In this document: piece by piece, positions 18,501-26,896 of the stretch
Numbering within the stretch: position 1 is the stretch's first letter
Layout of the letters: the number at the start of each line of letters is the position of its first letter
Assembly (NCBI RefSeq): GCF_014203735.1
Contig: NZ_JACHJQ010000004.1
Coordinates: forward strand, 868,001 to 932,000
Length of the DNA stretch: 64,000 nt
Origin: Actinophytocola algeriensis
GTDB lineage: Bacteria > Actinomycetota > Actinomycetes > Mycobacteriales > Pseudonocardiaceae
Reading direction: 5' to 3'
The notes under the pieces: generated by a model
What the model was told of the DNA's origin: nothing
Seen by the model: only the letters and a program-made list of their open reading frames with translations
Database searches by the model: none
Program-made: the position numbers and the translations under genes

Positions 18501-21500
18501 ACAAGGTGGTCACCTCCTACGACGCGGCCGGGCAGGTCGAGTCCACGGTGGACGCCAACGACAAGAAGACGGAGTTCGGCCACGACGCACTCGGCAGGTT
18601 GACCGCGGTGTGGCGGCCGGGCCGGGTCAAGGGCGCCGACAGCCCGCACGTCCGGTACGACTACCGCGTCCGCAACGACGGCACCAGCTGGGTCGCCACC
18701 GAACGGCTCGCGGCGAACCAGAACACGCTGACCAGCTACACCATCTACGACGGGTTCATGCGGGAACGGCAGACGCAGGCACACGCGTGGGTCGAGGCAG
18801 GCACTCCGCCGGGGCGGGTGGTCACCGACAAGATCTACGACTCGCGCGGCCTGGTCGTCAAGGAGAACAACCGGTACTGGGGCGACGGCGCGGCAGCGGG
18901 TGACCTGTACACCCACACCTCGGGCGACGCGATCGTCCCGTCGCAGACGAGGCTGACCTACGACGGCGCCGCCAGGGAGGTCAAGGCGGAGCTGTACACG
19001 GGGAACCAGCCCGCGTCCGAGACCTGGTTCACCACCACCGAGTACCGCGGCGACATGACGGTCGTGACGCCACCGAAGGGCGGCACCAAGACGGCGACAC
19101 TCGTCGACGCGCGGGGACGGCAGACCGAGGTACGGCAGATCGGTGGCACGAACGTCACCACGACCAGGTACAGCTACACCAAGGCCGGGCAGCTGGCCGC
19201 GGTCACCGACACCGTGGGCAACCAGTGGGTCTACGACCACGACGTGCTCGGCAGGGCGACCAGGCGCAGCGACCCCGACACGGGCGCCGTCACGCTGACC
19301 TACGACGAAGCTGGCCAGCTCGAGAGCCGGGACGACGCACGGCAGGGCAAGGTGATCACGTACGACTACGACGAGCTCGGCCGCAACACCGCGACCTGGG
19401 ACGGCACGACCCAGCTGACCGCGACGACCTACGACCGCCCCGGCGCGCTCGGCCAGGTCGCGTCCAGCACGCGGTTCTCCGGCGGGGTGGCCTACTCCTC
19501 GGAGGTCCTCGCCTACGACGACGGCTACCGGCCGACGGAGGAGGTGGTGACGGTGCCTGCCGCCGAGACCGGACTGGCGGGCGAGTACCGCACCACCGCC
19601 GAGTACAACCCGGACGGCAGCCTCAAGCGACTGGGCGCACCGCGCCTCAGCACCGAGGTGCCCGGTGAGGAGCTCAGCTACGGCTACGACACCTTCGGCC
19701 TGCTGAGCACGGTCACCGGCACCGACACCTACGTCGGCTACACCCGCTACACCGAGTTCGGCGAGCCGGAGATGATCCGGCGCGGCAAGGTGGGCCTGGA
19801 GACGTGGACCCGGTGGGACTACGGCCCGGCGACGCGCCGGGTCTCGCAGATCGCCGTGGACCGGCGCAACGCCACCGGCTTCGCGTCGGACCTGCGCTAC
19901 GGCTACGACGAGGCCGGCAACATCACCAAGCAGACCACCCACATCGCCGGGCAGACCTTCGACGCGCAGTGCTACGGGTACGACCACCTCCGCCGGATGA
20001 CCGAGTCGTGGTCGACCGCGTCGGACTGCGCGGCCGGGGTAGGCAAGAACGTGGGCGGTCCCGCGCCCTACTGGACGTCCTACGGCTACGACGAGATCGG
20101 CAACCGGCAGACCGAGACCGAGCACGGCCTGAACGGTGTCACGGACACCGTTAGCATCTCGGCCTACCCGGCCGCGAAGCAGCCCCGGCCGCACGCGCCG
20201 ACCTCGATCACCACGAAGGGGCCGCAAGGCACCAGGACAGCCACCTTCTCCTACACCGAGACGGGCACGGCCAGGACGCGCCCTGGACCGTCCGGTGTGG
20301 AGCAGACGCTGGACTGGGACGCCGAGGACCGGCTGGTGTCCACGTCGGCAGGCACCGGCTACGTGTACAACCTCGACGGCAGCCGTCTGGTCAGCAGGGA
20401 CGACAAGGGCAAGACGCTCTACCTGCCCACCGGGGAGGTCCGCTGGGACAAGGCGACGGGCAAGGTCACCGGCACCCGGTACTACCAGCACAACAGCGAG
20501 ACCGTCGGCGTGAAGTCGGCCGCGGGGTTGAACTGGCTGTCGCACGACCTCAACGGAACGGACGTCATCGCGGTCAAGTCGGACCTGACCAAGGTGACCA
20601 CCCGGCGGCTCGACCCGTTCGGTGAGGTGCGCGGCACGGCCGCGGCGTGGCCGTCCACCCGGGGGTTCGTCGGTGGTGCCACCGAGCAGGCCACCGGCCT
20701 GACGTCGTTGGGCGTGCGGGCGTACGACCCGGCGGGCGGGAAGTTCGTCGCGGTGGATCCGCTGCTCGACCCCACGGATCCGGACCACCTCAACGGCTAC
20801 AGCTACGCCAAGAACAGCCCGGTGACACTGACCGACCCGGACGGACGCTTCCCGCGTACCGGCAACAGCCCCGACGGCGAGTGCGACCGCGGCTGCGCGC
20901 ACAAGCCGGGTCAGGGACCGGCCAGCACGTTCAACGGCGCGCTGCCGTTGTTCTACCAGAAGCCGCCGGACCCCTGGAACCCGCCGAAGCCGGTCATCAA
21001 GACGTTGCCGGGGCCGTCGAAGAGCGGGAAGCCGGGGTTCCCCGCCAGCTGCACGTTCGACAAGTGCCGCGCCCTGCAGCCGTGGCAGGTGCCGCCGACG
21101 GAGTGCAAGGACCAAGGCCGGCTGGGCGGCGACCTCAAGTGCATCGACGCGCTGACCCAGCAGCAGAAGGACAAGAGCGCCTACGAGGAGGAGCAGCGGC
21201 AGAAGAACAAGCCGAAGGTCAACCCCATGACCCTCAGCGTCTGCGTCGCCGCGTGGGCGCAGATGGGCGGCATGGCCGGTGGTGACGTGTGCCTCACCTT
21301 CGACAGCCACGGCGTCGGTGTGTCGGCCGCGGGCAAAGTCGGTGCCGGTCCGGCCGTGGGAGCCGGTCTCGACCTCGGGATCAAGTTCTCCGAGGGCACG
21401 ATCGAGGACGTGCCGGGGCCTGGCACCTGGGGCGGCGTCCCGGTCGGCCTGGTCGGCGTCGAAGGCGGGCAGAGCGACGGCGGGCAGCGCACCGTGGGCA

Positions 21501-21601
21501 TCTCGGCCGGTCCCCAGCTCGGCATCGGTGGGCCGAGCTTCGGCCGCGAGTACGTCGCGGGCACCCGCCTGATCGGCGATGACCCCTCGAAGAAGAGGTG
21601 A
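15542..21601 (+). CDS. Secreted RHS/YD-repeat protein with unidentified C-terminal domain
   Basis: A 2019-residue exported protein of the RHS/WapA type. The ATG at 15542 follows AGGGA and opens a signal peptide ending near AVAEE (residues 29-31). Then come a SpvB-like N-terminal part (about 220-560), many YD repeats (about 840-1700) and the RHS-associated core with GLTSLGVRAYDPAGGKF and DPLLDPTDPDHLNGYSY (about 1708-1768). After the core DPDG, about 250 residues form a variable tip: a Cys-containing linker, a charged helix rich in Lys/Glu/Gln, and a Gly-rich hydrophobic end. In this family the RHS shell encloses a toxic or effector C-terminus. The tip matches no toxin fold I recognise, and no small immunity-type gene follows. 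An in-frame alternative start at 15353 adds 63 residues with another signal peptide. Confidence 0.9.
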   Translation: MRPSATVRLGLVAALGASLVAILPVTAVAEERPAGDPAPLSRAEKVPGKNAAAKPVPSDPVWEKRLKGTPDTVWPTPAAVDVPLTTARTRAVRAKGLPVRFRTPAAGADGPAPSQVSVELLDRARATRAGVNGELLTLRRSDGGKKPGPVDVELDYSGFRDAFGGDWAARLRIVSLPACATTTPDKAECRKQTPLRTHNSLSSGTASARVVTADQTSVYALTAAADGPTGDYEASPLSPSATWQTALQSGSFSATQEFSVPDVPGGLKPQVALSYSSGGVDGRTVATNNQPSWAGEGWNLWSGYVSWSHGGCVDQGVPNSGDLCWGGDQASIVFNGKATALVYDANRKVWRLKDDDGSRVDLMTGASNGDRDGNFWRVTTTDGTQYFFGRQADAQSTWTVPVFGNNDNEPCKAATFATSWCQQAWRWNLDYVVDRAGNTMKYFYTKENNFYGINLAAGRAEYTRGGVLDRIEYGAKEGQSPVAQVTFDTAPRCREGADCAKHESFPDVPFDRECTTATCPEKFSPTFWTTKRLAKVSTFLAGTLLDSWTLQHGFPVNGDGTAAGLWLQQVTHTGHRGGTPRSDPPTKYFGTPEPNRVNTAEDGLPPMLKHRIHTIYNESGGKTEVNWAAHDCAAGATPAPADNTKRCFPVRWAPPGAAAVDDWFRKYVVAEVVTDDRVGGSLPGKTSYEYVGGGAWHYDDNPLVKEEYRTWSQWRGYAHVKVRTGNTASEPDVRQTERVSTFFRGMHGDRASRSGGVKTPKIKDSTGTERDDLDGLQGFVLEERTHDGVDGAEVSGTITLPSRQETAAQGSSRAYVVRPGTTLGRTAVTGGSPRTTEVVHTYDTHGILTKTDDRGDTATTEDDQCTTTTYARNPDAWILTLPSRTHTVGVACDGTAVFPRDSISDLRYHYDGGAHGQAPTAGYVTRQERVRDYVEGEPEYLVVAETTYDTYGRPLTESDALKRTTTTGYEPATGLPKTMTVANPKQHKVVTSYDAAGQVESTVDANDKKTEFGHDALGRLTAVWRPGRVKGADSPHVRYDYRVRNDGTSWVATERLAANQNTLTSYTIYDGFMRERQTQAHAWVEAGTPPGRVVTDKIYDSRGLVVKENNRYWGDGAAAGDLYTHTSGDAIVPSQTRLTYDGAAREVKAELYTGNQPASETWFTTTEYRGDMTVVTPPKGGTKTATLVDARGRQTEVRQIGGTNVTTTRYSYTKAGQLAAVTDTVGNQWVYDHDVLGRATRRSDPDTGAVTLTYDEAGQLESRDDARQGKVITYDYDELGRNTATWDGTTQLTATTYDRPGALGQVASSTRFSGGVAYSSEVLAYDDGYRPTEEVVTVPAAETGLAGEYRTTAEYNPDGSLKRLGAPRLSTEVPGEELSYGYDTFGLLSTVTGTDTYVGYTRYTEFGEPEMIRRGKVGLETWTRWDYGPATRRVSQIAVDRRNATGFASDLRYGYDEAGNITKQTTHIAGQTFDAQCYGYDHLRRMTESWSTASDCAAGVGKNVGGPAPYWTSYGYDEIGNRQTETEHGLNGVTDTVSISAYPAAKQPRPHAPTSITTKGPQGTRTATFSYTETGTARTRPGPSGVEQTLDWDAEDRLVSTSAGTGYVYNLDGSRLVSRDDKGKTLYLPTGEVRWDKATGKVTGTRYYQHNSETVGVKSAAGLNWLSHDLNGTDVIAVKSDLTKVTTRRLDPFGEVRGTAAAWPSTRGFVGGATEQATGLTSLGVRAYDPAGGKFVAVDPLLDPTDPDHLNGYSYAKNSPVTLTDPDGRFPRTGNSPDGECDRGCAHKPGQGPASTFNGALPLFYQKPPDPWNPPKPVIKTLPGPSKSGKPGFPASCTFDKCRALQPWQVPPTECKDQGRLGGDLKCIDALTQQQKDKSAYEEEQRQKNKPKVNPMTLSVCVAAWAQMGGMAGGDVCLTFDSHGVGVSAAGKVGAGPAVGAGLDLGIKFSEGTIEDVPGPGTWGGVPVGLVGVEGGQSDGGQRTVGISAGPQLGIGGPSFGREYVAGTRLIGDDPSKKR

Positions 21602-21607
21602 GCCGGC

Positions 21608-21652
21608 CGCGGGAACGGCCCTTCCCCGCCGGGGGACAGGGCCGTTCCCGCG
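21608..21652 (+). terminator. Strong hairpin terminator after the RHS gene
   Basis: A perfect 15-bp stem, CGCGGGAACGGCCCT at 21608-21622 with its complement at 21638-21652 and a 15-base loop, starts seven bases after the RHS stop codon. There is no long T-run, as is common in high-GC actinomycetes. It closes the LamG-RHS transcription unit. Confidence 0.8.
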
Positions 21653-21769
21653 ACTGTCGCGGCCGCGCACGGTGCGGAACCGGGTACTTGACGAATACCG
21701 AACGAGGCGGCGGGCGGATTTCGCGGCGCTGGGCAGGTTTGCCGGTCCACCGACATCTCGTGACCGCTG

Positions 21770-23218
21770 TTACCGGGTCGGCTCGGCGTCGCAGGTGAGG
21801 TCGTGTGCCGGGCGTTCGCCGGTGGTCAGGAACGTCGTCACCGAGTTGTTCGCGCACGTGTTGGTGCCGAACGGGTAGACGCCGTGTCCGCCCTGGTCGG
21901 CCACCACCATCCTGGCCCGGTCGCCGAAGGCCTGCCGCAGCTTCTTCGCGCCTGCCAGCGGGGTGCCCGGGTCGCGTTCGTTCTGCACGATGAGCACGTT
22001 CGACGGGCCCTGGTCGCCGATGTGCACCGGGGGCTCGGGCCGTTCCCGCGGCCAGAACGCGCACGGGTTGACGCTGGCTGTCGAGCCGCCCAGCTTCGGG
22101 TACCGGACCCGGTCGATCGCGGCGCTCAGCTGGTACTGCCAAACCTCTCCCGGCCAGCGCGAGTCACCGCACACCACCGCGAAGCGCGCGGCCATGAGGT
22201 TCTGCATGTCCGCGGGGAACGGGAGGAGCGGCGGCTTCTGATTCGCCTTCAGCGCCTGCCAGGACTTGGCGATCAGGGGCAGCGTCGCGTCGGCGTAGGA
22301 GTACTCGAACGTGAGGCCGCGGAACGCCGTGCCGTCGATGCCGTGGACCGGGGCCGTGTCCAACCGTTCCGCGAGTTCGAAGAACGTGGCGGTCACCTGT
22401 GCCGGAGTGGTGCCCAGGCCGTACTCGGGGTGCGCGGCCACGTATGCCGCGATGTCCGGGAAGCGGTCCTCCAGGCCGCGCGCGAACAACCGCATGGCGG
22501 TGAAGTCGTAGCCACCGGGGCCCAGGTTGCTGTCGAGCACGAACCGGTCGCTGTGTCCGGGGAACATCGTCGTGTACACCGCACCGAGGTAGGTGCCGTA
22601 GGAGTGACCGAGGTAGGAGATCCTCTGCTCGCCCAGTGCCGCCCGGAGCCGGTCCATGTCGCGTGCGGTGTTCGCGGTGGTGGTGTGCGGCAGCATCGAC
22701 GCCGTCGGCGCGTCGGCGCACCGCTGCGCGATGTCCCGCGCCCGCGGTGCCTCCTTCGCCACGTCGGCCGCGTTGTGCGTGTACGGCGGGAAGTTGCCGC
22801 GCGCCACCTGCTCCTGGGTGAGCTCGCACGTCAGCGGTGCGCTGCGGGCGACGCCGCGTGGGTCGAAGCCGATCAGGTCGTAGGAGTCCAGCACCTCCCG
22901 CGGCAGGCCCGACGCGGCGAGCACCGCCGGGTAGTCGAGACCAGCGCCGCCGGGGCCGCCCGGGTTCGTCAGCAGCACGCCGCGGCGCTTCTCCGGGTTC
23001 TTGCCGGCCAGCCGGGAGATCGCGATCTCGATCCGCCGGCCGCCGGGGTCGCGGTAGTCCAGCGGGACCTCGAGGGTCGAGCACTCGAGGCCGGGGGCGG
23101 TGACCCCCTCGGGGCACGGTCCCCACCGCACGCTCGCCGGCGTCGCCGCCGACACTCCCGGGAGCACCACCGCCGCCACGGCGGTGGCGACGAGGGCGGT
23201 GGACAGGGTCTTGCGCAT
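21770..23218 (-). CDS. Secreted S33-type peptidase / TAP-like alpha/beta hydrolase
   Basis: A 482-residue exported alpha/beta hydrolase related to Streptomyces tripeptidyl aminopeptidases and mycobacterial SlpD-type proteins. The signal peptide covers about residues 1-25; the oxyanion loop NPGGPGG is at 85-91, the nucleophile Ser206 lies in GHSYGT, and a TAP-like C-terminal domain carries the acidic residue (NERDPGTPL) and the final His (GGHGVYPF). The ATG at 23218 has AGGAGGA 8 bases upstream and starts directly at the signal peptide, so longer in-frame starts are rejected. It diverges from the sensor-kinase gene, which may regulate it. Expected action is removal of short peptides from protein N-termini outside the cell. 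Confidence 0.88.
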   Translation of the reverse strand: MRKTLSTALVATAVAAVVLPGVSAATPASVRWGPCPEGVTAPGLECSTLEVPLDYRDPGGRRIEIAISRLAGKNPEKRRGVLLTNPGGPGGAGLDYPAVLAASGLPREVLDSYDLIGFDPRGVARSAPLTCELTQEQVARGNFPPYTHNAADVAKEAPRARDIAQRCADAPTASMLPHTTTANTARDMDRLRAALGEQRISYLGHSYGTYLGAVYTTMFPGHSDRFVLDSNLGPGGYDFTAMRLFARGLEDRFPDIAAYVAAHPEYGLGTTPAQVTATFFELAERLDTAPVHGIDGTAFRGLTFEYSYADATLPLIAKSWQALKANQKPPLLPFPADMQNLMAARFAVVCGDSRWPGEVWQYQLSAAIDRVRYPKLGGSTASVNPCAFWPRERPEPPVHIGDQGPSNVLIVQNERDPGTPLAGAKKLRQAFGDRARMVVADQGGHGVYPFGTNTCANNSVTTFLTTGERPAHDLTCDAEPTR

Positions 23219-23416
23219 GGGGGAGTCCTCCTGGTGCACATCGGTTTCAGGCCGGGCGGGAGAGGAGCGGTCGCCCGCGACGTCCCGAGTCTGTCCAATC
23301 GGCACCGCCGGCACATCGGCCTCGCGGTGCGGCGCGTCTTCGACCTGGGTCGAGGTGCGGGTGCGACCCAGGTCGGAGGCGCTGCACCGGTCACCCGGCT
23401 TCGCGATAATGGCCAG

Positions 23417-24601
23417 GTGGACTCGGACGTCGCGCCGCCGCTCGGGGGGTGGCAGCAGGCATGGCGGTTGGCCGCGGCCGCGGCCCTGGGCGTTGCTTTC
23501 TGGCTCTCCCTGGCGATCGCGCTGCCGCCGGGATGCGCGGCCGACACGTGTTCCTGGTTCGTCACCGGGGATCCGCTGGTGGCGCTCGGCTGTCTGGCGG
23601 TGCTGCCGTGGCGGCGGCGGTTCCCGCTCCCCGTCGTCACGGCGGTCGTGGTCGCCTCGGCCGCCTCGACACTGGCCGGGGGTGCCGCGCTCCTGGCGCT
23701 GTGCTCGATCTCCACCCGCCGCCGTCCGGTGGAGATCGGGATCGTCGTGGCGGCTCACGTGGCCGTGTCACAGGTCAGCGCCGTGTTCTACCCGCTGGCG
23801 TCGCTGCCCGGCTGGACGTGGTCGCAACTCGTCGTCTCGGTGCTCAGCGCGGGCACCGCGGTGGCCGTGGGCGTGGCCGTCGGCGCACGGCGTGTGGAGG
23901 TGCGGTCCCTCAGGGAGCGGGCGGAGAGTGCGGAACGGGAACAGGCCGCACGAGCGGCGCAGGCGCGGGCCCTTGAGCGCAACCGGATCGCCCGCGAGAT
24001 GCACGACGTGCTCGCGCACCGGATCTCGCTGGTCGCCATGCAGGCCGGCGTGCTGGACCACCGCGACGACCTCACGGCCGAGGAGAACCGGGTCCTGACG
24101 CGCGGCATCCTCGACGGCTCGCGCCAAGCCCTGGAAGAGCTGCGCGACGTCCTCGGCGTGCTCCGGGCCGACCAGTTCACCCCATCGGATCCCTCCCTGG
24201 ACGGAATCCCCGGCCTGGTGGCCGACGCCCGCACGGCCGGACTGGACGTGACGCTCACCAACACCGTGACGGGCGCGGTGTCCGACGGCCTCGGGCGCAC
24301 CTGCTACCGGGTAGTCCAAGAAGGACTCACCAACGCCGCGAAACACGCACCCGGCGCACAGGTGCGGGTCGTCCTCGACGGCGCGGCAGGCGACCACCTC
24401 CGCGTCAGCGTCCGCAACTCCCCGGCGACCGCGGCGACCCACCGGGTACCGACGTCGGGGTTCGGGTTGCCCGGTCTCGCCGAGCGGGTCACCCTCGCGG
24501 GCGGCGAGCTCGCCCACCACCCGACGGCCGACAACGGCTATGTCCTGACCGCACGACTGCCCTGGCCCAGCCACGACCACGACCACGAAATGAGTGCCTG
24601 A
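23417..24601 (+). CDS. Two-component sensor histidine kinase, NarL/HisKA_3 type
   Basis: A 394-residue membrane kinase. Four to five N-terminal helices (about residues 18-155) are followed by a coiled-coil linker, the HisKA_3 dimerisation segment with phospho-acceptor His196 (REMHDVLAHR), an HATPase domain with the N-box EGLTNAAKHAPG and the G-box GFGLPGLAERV. The GTG at 23417 begins a compact first helix; longer open frame upstream is antisense to the peptidase gene and is rejected. Its stop codon directly abuts the start of the response regulator. The short loops between helices suggest the signal is sensed within or at the membrane. Confidence 0.9.
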   Translation: MDSDVAPPLGGWQQAWRLAAAAALGVAFWLSLAIALPPGCAADTCSWFVTGDPLVALGCLAVLPWRRRFPLPVVTAVVVASAASTLAGGAALLALCSISTRRRPVEIGIVVAAHVAVSQVSAVFYPLASLPGWTWSQLVVSVLSAGTAVAVGVAVGARRVEVRSLRERAESAEREQAARAAQARALERNRIAREMHDVLAHRISLVAMQAGVLDHRDDLTAEENRVLTRGILDGSRQALEELRDVLGVLRADQFTPSDPSLDGIPGLVADARTAGLDVTLTNTVTGAVSDGLGRTCYRVVQEGLTNAAKHAPGAQVRVVLDGAAGDHLRVSVRNSPATAATHRVPTSGFGLPGLAERVTLAGGELAHHPTADNGYVLTARLPWPSHDHDHEMSA

Positions 24602-25279
24602 GTGGACAGCGAGCGCAGGCCGGTGCGGGTCCTCATCGTCGACGACGACCAGCTGGTGCGGATGGCGCTGCGACTCGTCGTCGGAGGCGAACCGGACCTG
24701 ACCGTCGTCGCGGAGGCGGCCGACGGGAACGCCGCGATCACCGCGGTGGACCAGCAACGACCGGACGTCGTGTTGATGGACGTGCGAATGCCCGGCCGGG
24801 ACGGCCTCAGCGCCACCCGGGAGATCCTCACCCGGCCGTCGCCGCCGCGGGTGCTCATGCTGACCACGTTCGACTCCGACGACCTGGTGCTCGGCGCACT
24901 GCACGCCGGCGCACTCGGGTTCGTCCTCAAGGACACCCCACCCGCGCGGATCGCCGACGCCGTGCGAACCGTCGCGGCCGGGAACCCCGTGCTGTCCCCG
25001 ACGGCCACCGCACGGGTGATCGCCGCGGCGACCGGACCACACTCCGCCGAGGCCCGCCGCTCCACCCGCGAAGCCGCACGGCGCCGACTGTCCACACTGA
25101 CCGAACGCGAACTCCACACCGCCCGCGGCATCGCCGACGGCCTGGGCAACGCGGAGATCGCCGAGCGGCTGCACATCAGCATCGCGACCGTGAAGGCCCA
25201 CACTGGCAACCTGTTCACCAAGCTGGCGCTCGAGAACCGGGTGCAGATCGCGCTACTGATCCGTGACGCGGAGGAATGA
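24602..25279 (+). CDS. LuxR/NarL-family response regulator
   Basis: A 225-residue regulator with an N-terminal receiver (acidic cluster DDD at 14-16, phospho-acceptor Asp60 in VVLMDVRMPG, conserved Lys in FVLKD) and a C-terminal LuxR helix-turn-helix (LTERELHTARGIADG and TVKAHTGNLFTKL, about 160-215). Its GTG start follows the kinase TGA with no gap, so the pair is translationally coupled. Linker residues 130-160 are Arg- and Ala-rich. Targets are not evident, though the divergent peptidase gene is the nearest candidate. Confidence 0.92.
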   Translation: MDSERRPVRVLIVDDDQLVRMALRLVVGGEPDLTVVAEAADGNAAITAVDQQRPDVVLMDVRMPGRDGLSATREILTRPSPPRVLMLTTFDSDDLVLGALHAGALGFVLKDTPPARIADAVRTVAAGNPVLSPTATARVIAAATGPHSAEARRSTREAARRRLSTLTERELHTARGIADGLGNAEIAERLHISIATVKAHTGNLFTKLALENRVQIALLIRDAEE

Positions 25280-25649
25280 CACCCCCGGATCCGCGACTGG
25301 GTCTGCGGTCGTTCATCCGGCCGACGTCGTCGCCAACCCGCAGGTCGTCGGGGACGCCGGAGGAGCCCACGGTGAGCAGATGGTGCCGCCTGCGGCCGTC
25401 TCGGTCACCGAGAACCTCCCAAACCAGCCGACGGGATGCCCTCGAATCCGACGACATCAGCCAACGACTCCTACGCTGCCGGTTCTGAGGGAATCGACCG
25501 CGTAGAGGTGCAAGCCAAAGCGGAACAACGCGTTCACGAAACATAAATCGATACGGCCACACTCGCGGCCGTGGTCGAAATGAAACATCAACCAGCAAGT
25601 TGGACCTTCATGCGGCTTCACTTCCGAGCCCGGCATGCCACGCAAACGA
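25280..25649. other. Gene-free stretch between response regulator and tRNA terminator
   Basis: About 370 bases with no frame that has a ribosome site, a domain or a credible length. The second half (25500-25640) is clearly less GC-rich than its surroundings. A 62-codon frame on the minus strand (25457-25645) was considered and left out because nothing recognisable is encoded. I see no hairpin or repeat here apart from the terminator that begins at 25650. Confidence 0.5.
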
Positions 25650-25681
25650 ACCAGGCCGTTTCCCGAAGGAAACGGCCTGGT
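25650..25681 (-). terminator. Terminator of the tRNA transcription unit
   Basis: A perfect 14-bp stem (ACCAGGCCGTTTCC and its complement) with a CGAA tetraloop lies ten bases beyond the 3' end of tRNA-Glu on the minus strand. The downstream side has only a short T-containing stretch. It ends transcription of the tRNA-Gln/tRNA-Glu unit. Confidence 0.8.
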
Positions 25682-25690
25682 CAGTCACTG

Positions 25691-25763
25691 TAGCCCCGAC
25701 GGGATTTGAACCCGCGCTACCGCCTTGAGAGGGCGGCGTCCTAGGCCGCTAGACGACGGGGCC
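25691..25763 (-). tRNA. tRNA-Glu (anticodon CTC)
   Basis: A 73-base cloverleaf on the minus strand: acceptor stem GGCCCCG with CGGGGCT (one G-U pair), D-arm TCTAGCGGCCTAGGA, anticodon stem CCGCC/GGCGG with loop CTCTCAA, and T-arm with loop TTCAAAT. The anticodon CTC reads GAG. The CCA end is not encoded. It lies 46 bases after tRNA-Gln in the same direction and within 3 kb of gltX. Confidence 0.95.
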
Positions 25764-25809
25764 CTGGAACCAGAGAGAACTCTATCAGAAGCGATTTTGT
25801 TCTCTCTGC

Positions 25810-25881
25810 TGGGGTACCAGGACTCGAACCTAGACTAACTGAACCAGAATCAGTCGTGCTGCCAATTACACCATACCCCAA
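25810..25881 (-). tRNA. tRNA-Gln (anticodon CTG)
   Basis: A 72-base cloverleaf on the minus strand: acceptor TGGGGTA with TACCCCA, D-loop with TAATTGGCAG, anticodon stem ACTGA/TCAGT with loop TTCTGGT, and T-loop TTCGAGT. The anticodon CTG reads CAG. The encoded 3' end is G-CA, so CCA is not fully encoded. It is transcribed first, ahead of tRNA-Glu. Confidence 0.95.
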
Positions 25882-25934
25882 CGCTACTGACCGTCAGCGA
25901 CCTCGCGGTCGCTCGACCAGCACCGGAGAAGATG

Positions 25935-26753
25935 TTAGACCACGCCCTCCCGGCACCGGAAATCGGCCCCGGTTGTCGCGGTCACGTCGGGGGTGCGGTA
26001 CTCGCTGACCAGCAGTTCCGGCAGGTCAGCAAGGCTCTCGATGGTCTGGATGCCCGGTTCGGTCGCGTCGTGGTCGTGTGACGACCGCGAGAGCCACACG
26101 CCGTGGAGGCCGGCGTCCCGTGCGCCCATGGCGTCGGTGTCGATGAGGTCGCCGACGTGGACCGTCTCGGACGGACGGACGCCCATGCGCGCGCACGCGG
26201 TGTGGAAGATCACTGGATCGGGTTTCGCCGCGCCCAGTTCGCCCGCGATGACCAGGGTGTCGAAGAAGCGGGCGATGCCGAGGTCGGCGAGTTTGGCGCG
26301 CTGGTGGTTGCCAGAGGCGTTGGTCACGGCGGCGAGCTTGAAGCCGGCGGCGCGCAGCCAGTCGAGGCACGGGATCGCGTCGGAGAACAGCTGCCACGTG
26401 GTGCACAGCTGCGTACGGCGCCGTTCCTCGAGGGTCGCGACGAGGTCGTCGTCGAGCAGCGCGCCGAGATCGGCGAAGAACGCCTTCGTGCGCGCCTTGT
26501 GCATGGCGTCGTAGGACAGTTCGCCTGCGACGACCCTGGCGACGTGCTCGTCGGTCGTGCGCTGCCAGCACGGCCACATGTCGTCGCGGCCGATGAGGTC
26601 GAAGAGGGCGCGCCGGGCGGACGACGTGAAGTCGACCAGCGTGTCGTCGATGTCTAAACACACTGCCTGGATTCTCGGCGGCTCGTGCTCGGCCGCCAGT
26701 CCGGTCGCGTTGCGGTCGGAGGCAGCAGGAAACGGCACGAGCCCAAAGGTCAT
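25935..26753 (-). CDS. HAD-superfamily hydrolase (YjjG/pyrimidine-nucleotidase-like)
   Basis: A 272-residue HAD phosphatase. Motif I is DIDDT (Asp34 nucleophile, Asp36), motif II TNASG, motif III Lys in AAKPDP, and motif IV GDLIDTDAMGA. A helical C1-type cap lies between residues about 50 and 120, as in nucleotidases and phosphoglycolate phosphatase-like enzymes. The first 25 residues precede the fold and are probably disordered; a later start is possible but no better ribosome site was seen. It stands alone between gltX and the tRNA genes. Substrate unknown, most likely a phosphorylated metabolite or nucleotide. Confidence 0.87.
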   Translation of the reverse strand: MTFGLVPFPAASDRNATGLAAEHEPPRIQAVCLDIDDTLVDFTSSARRALFDLIGRDDMWPCWQRTTDEHVARVVAGELSYDAMHKARTKAFFADLGALLDDDLVATLEERRRTQLCTTWQLFSDAIPCLDWLRAAGFKLAAVTNASGNHQRAKLADLGIARFFDTLVIAGELGAAKPDPVIFHTACARMGVRPSETVHVGDLIDTDAMGARDAGLHGVWLSRSSHDHDATEPGIQTIESLADLPELLVSEYRTPDVTATTGADFRCREGVV

Positions 26754-26896
26754 CAGCAGAGATTAGGCCGCCCGGGGCACCCTTCGATTCGGCTATAGAG
26801 GTGATTGTGTGGAATCTGACTCGATTAAGTCAGCGGTCTCCGAGTGAGAGGCGATTAGGATCTATCGCTCCTCATCGGCGTGGCGTTACGGATGTG

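Noticed and set aside
15593-21670. A 2025-codon open frame antisense to the RHS gene
   Set aside because: Long antisense frames are expected in very GC-rich genes with strong third-position bias. The product is Arg/Val/Gly-rich without domains, and the plus strand has a clear RHS protein.
25457-25645. A 62-codon minus-strand frame in the gap before the tRNA terminator
   Set aside because: It is AT-richer and could be foreign, but there is no ribosome site, no homologue that I recognise and no conserved context.
26816-26833. Inverted repeat CTGACT-CGATTA-AGTCAG between gltX and the HAD gene
   Set aside because: Six base pairs with no T-run are too weak for a terminator call, and no regulator is linked to it.
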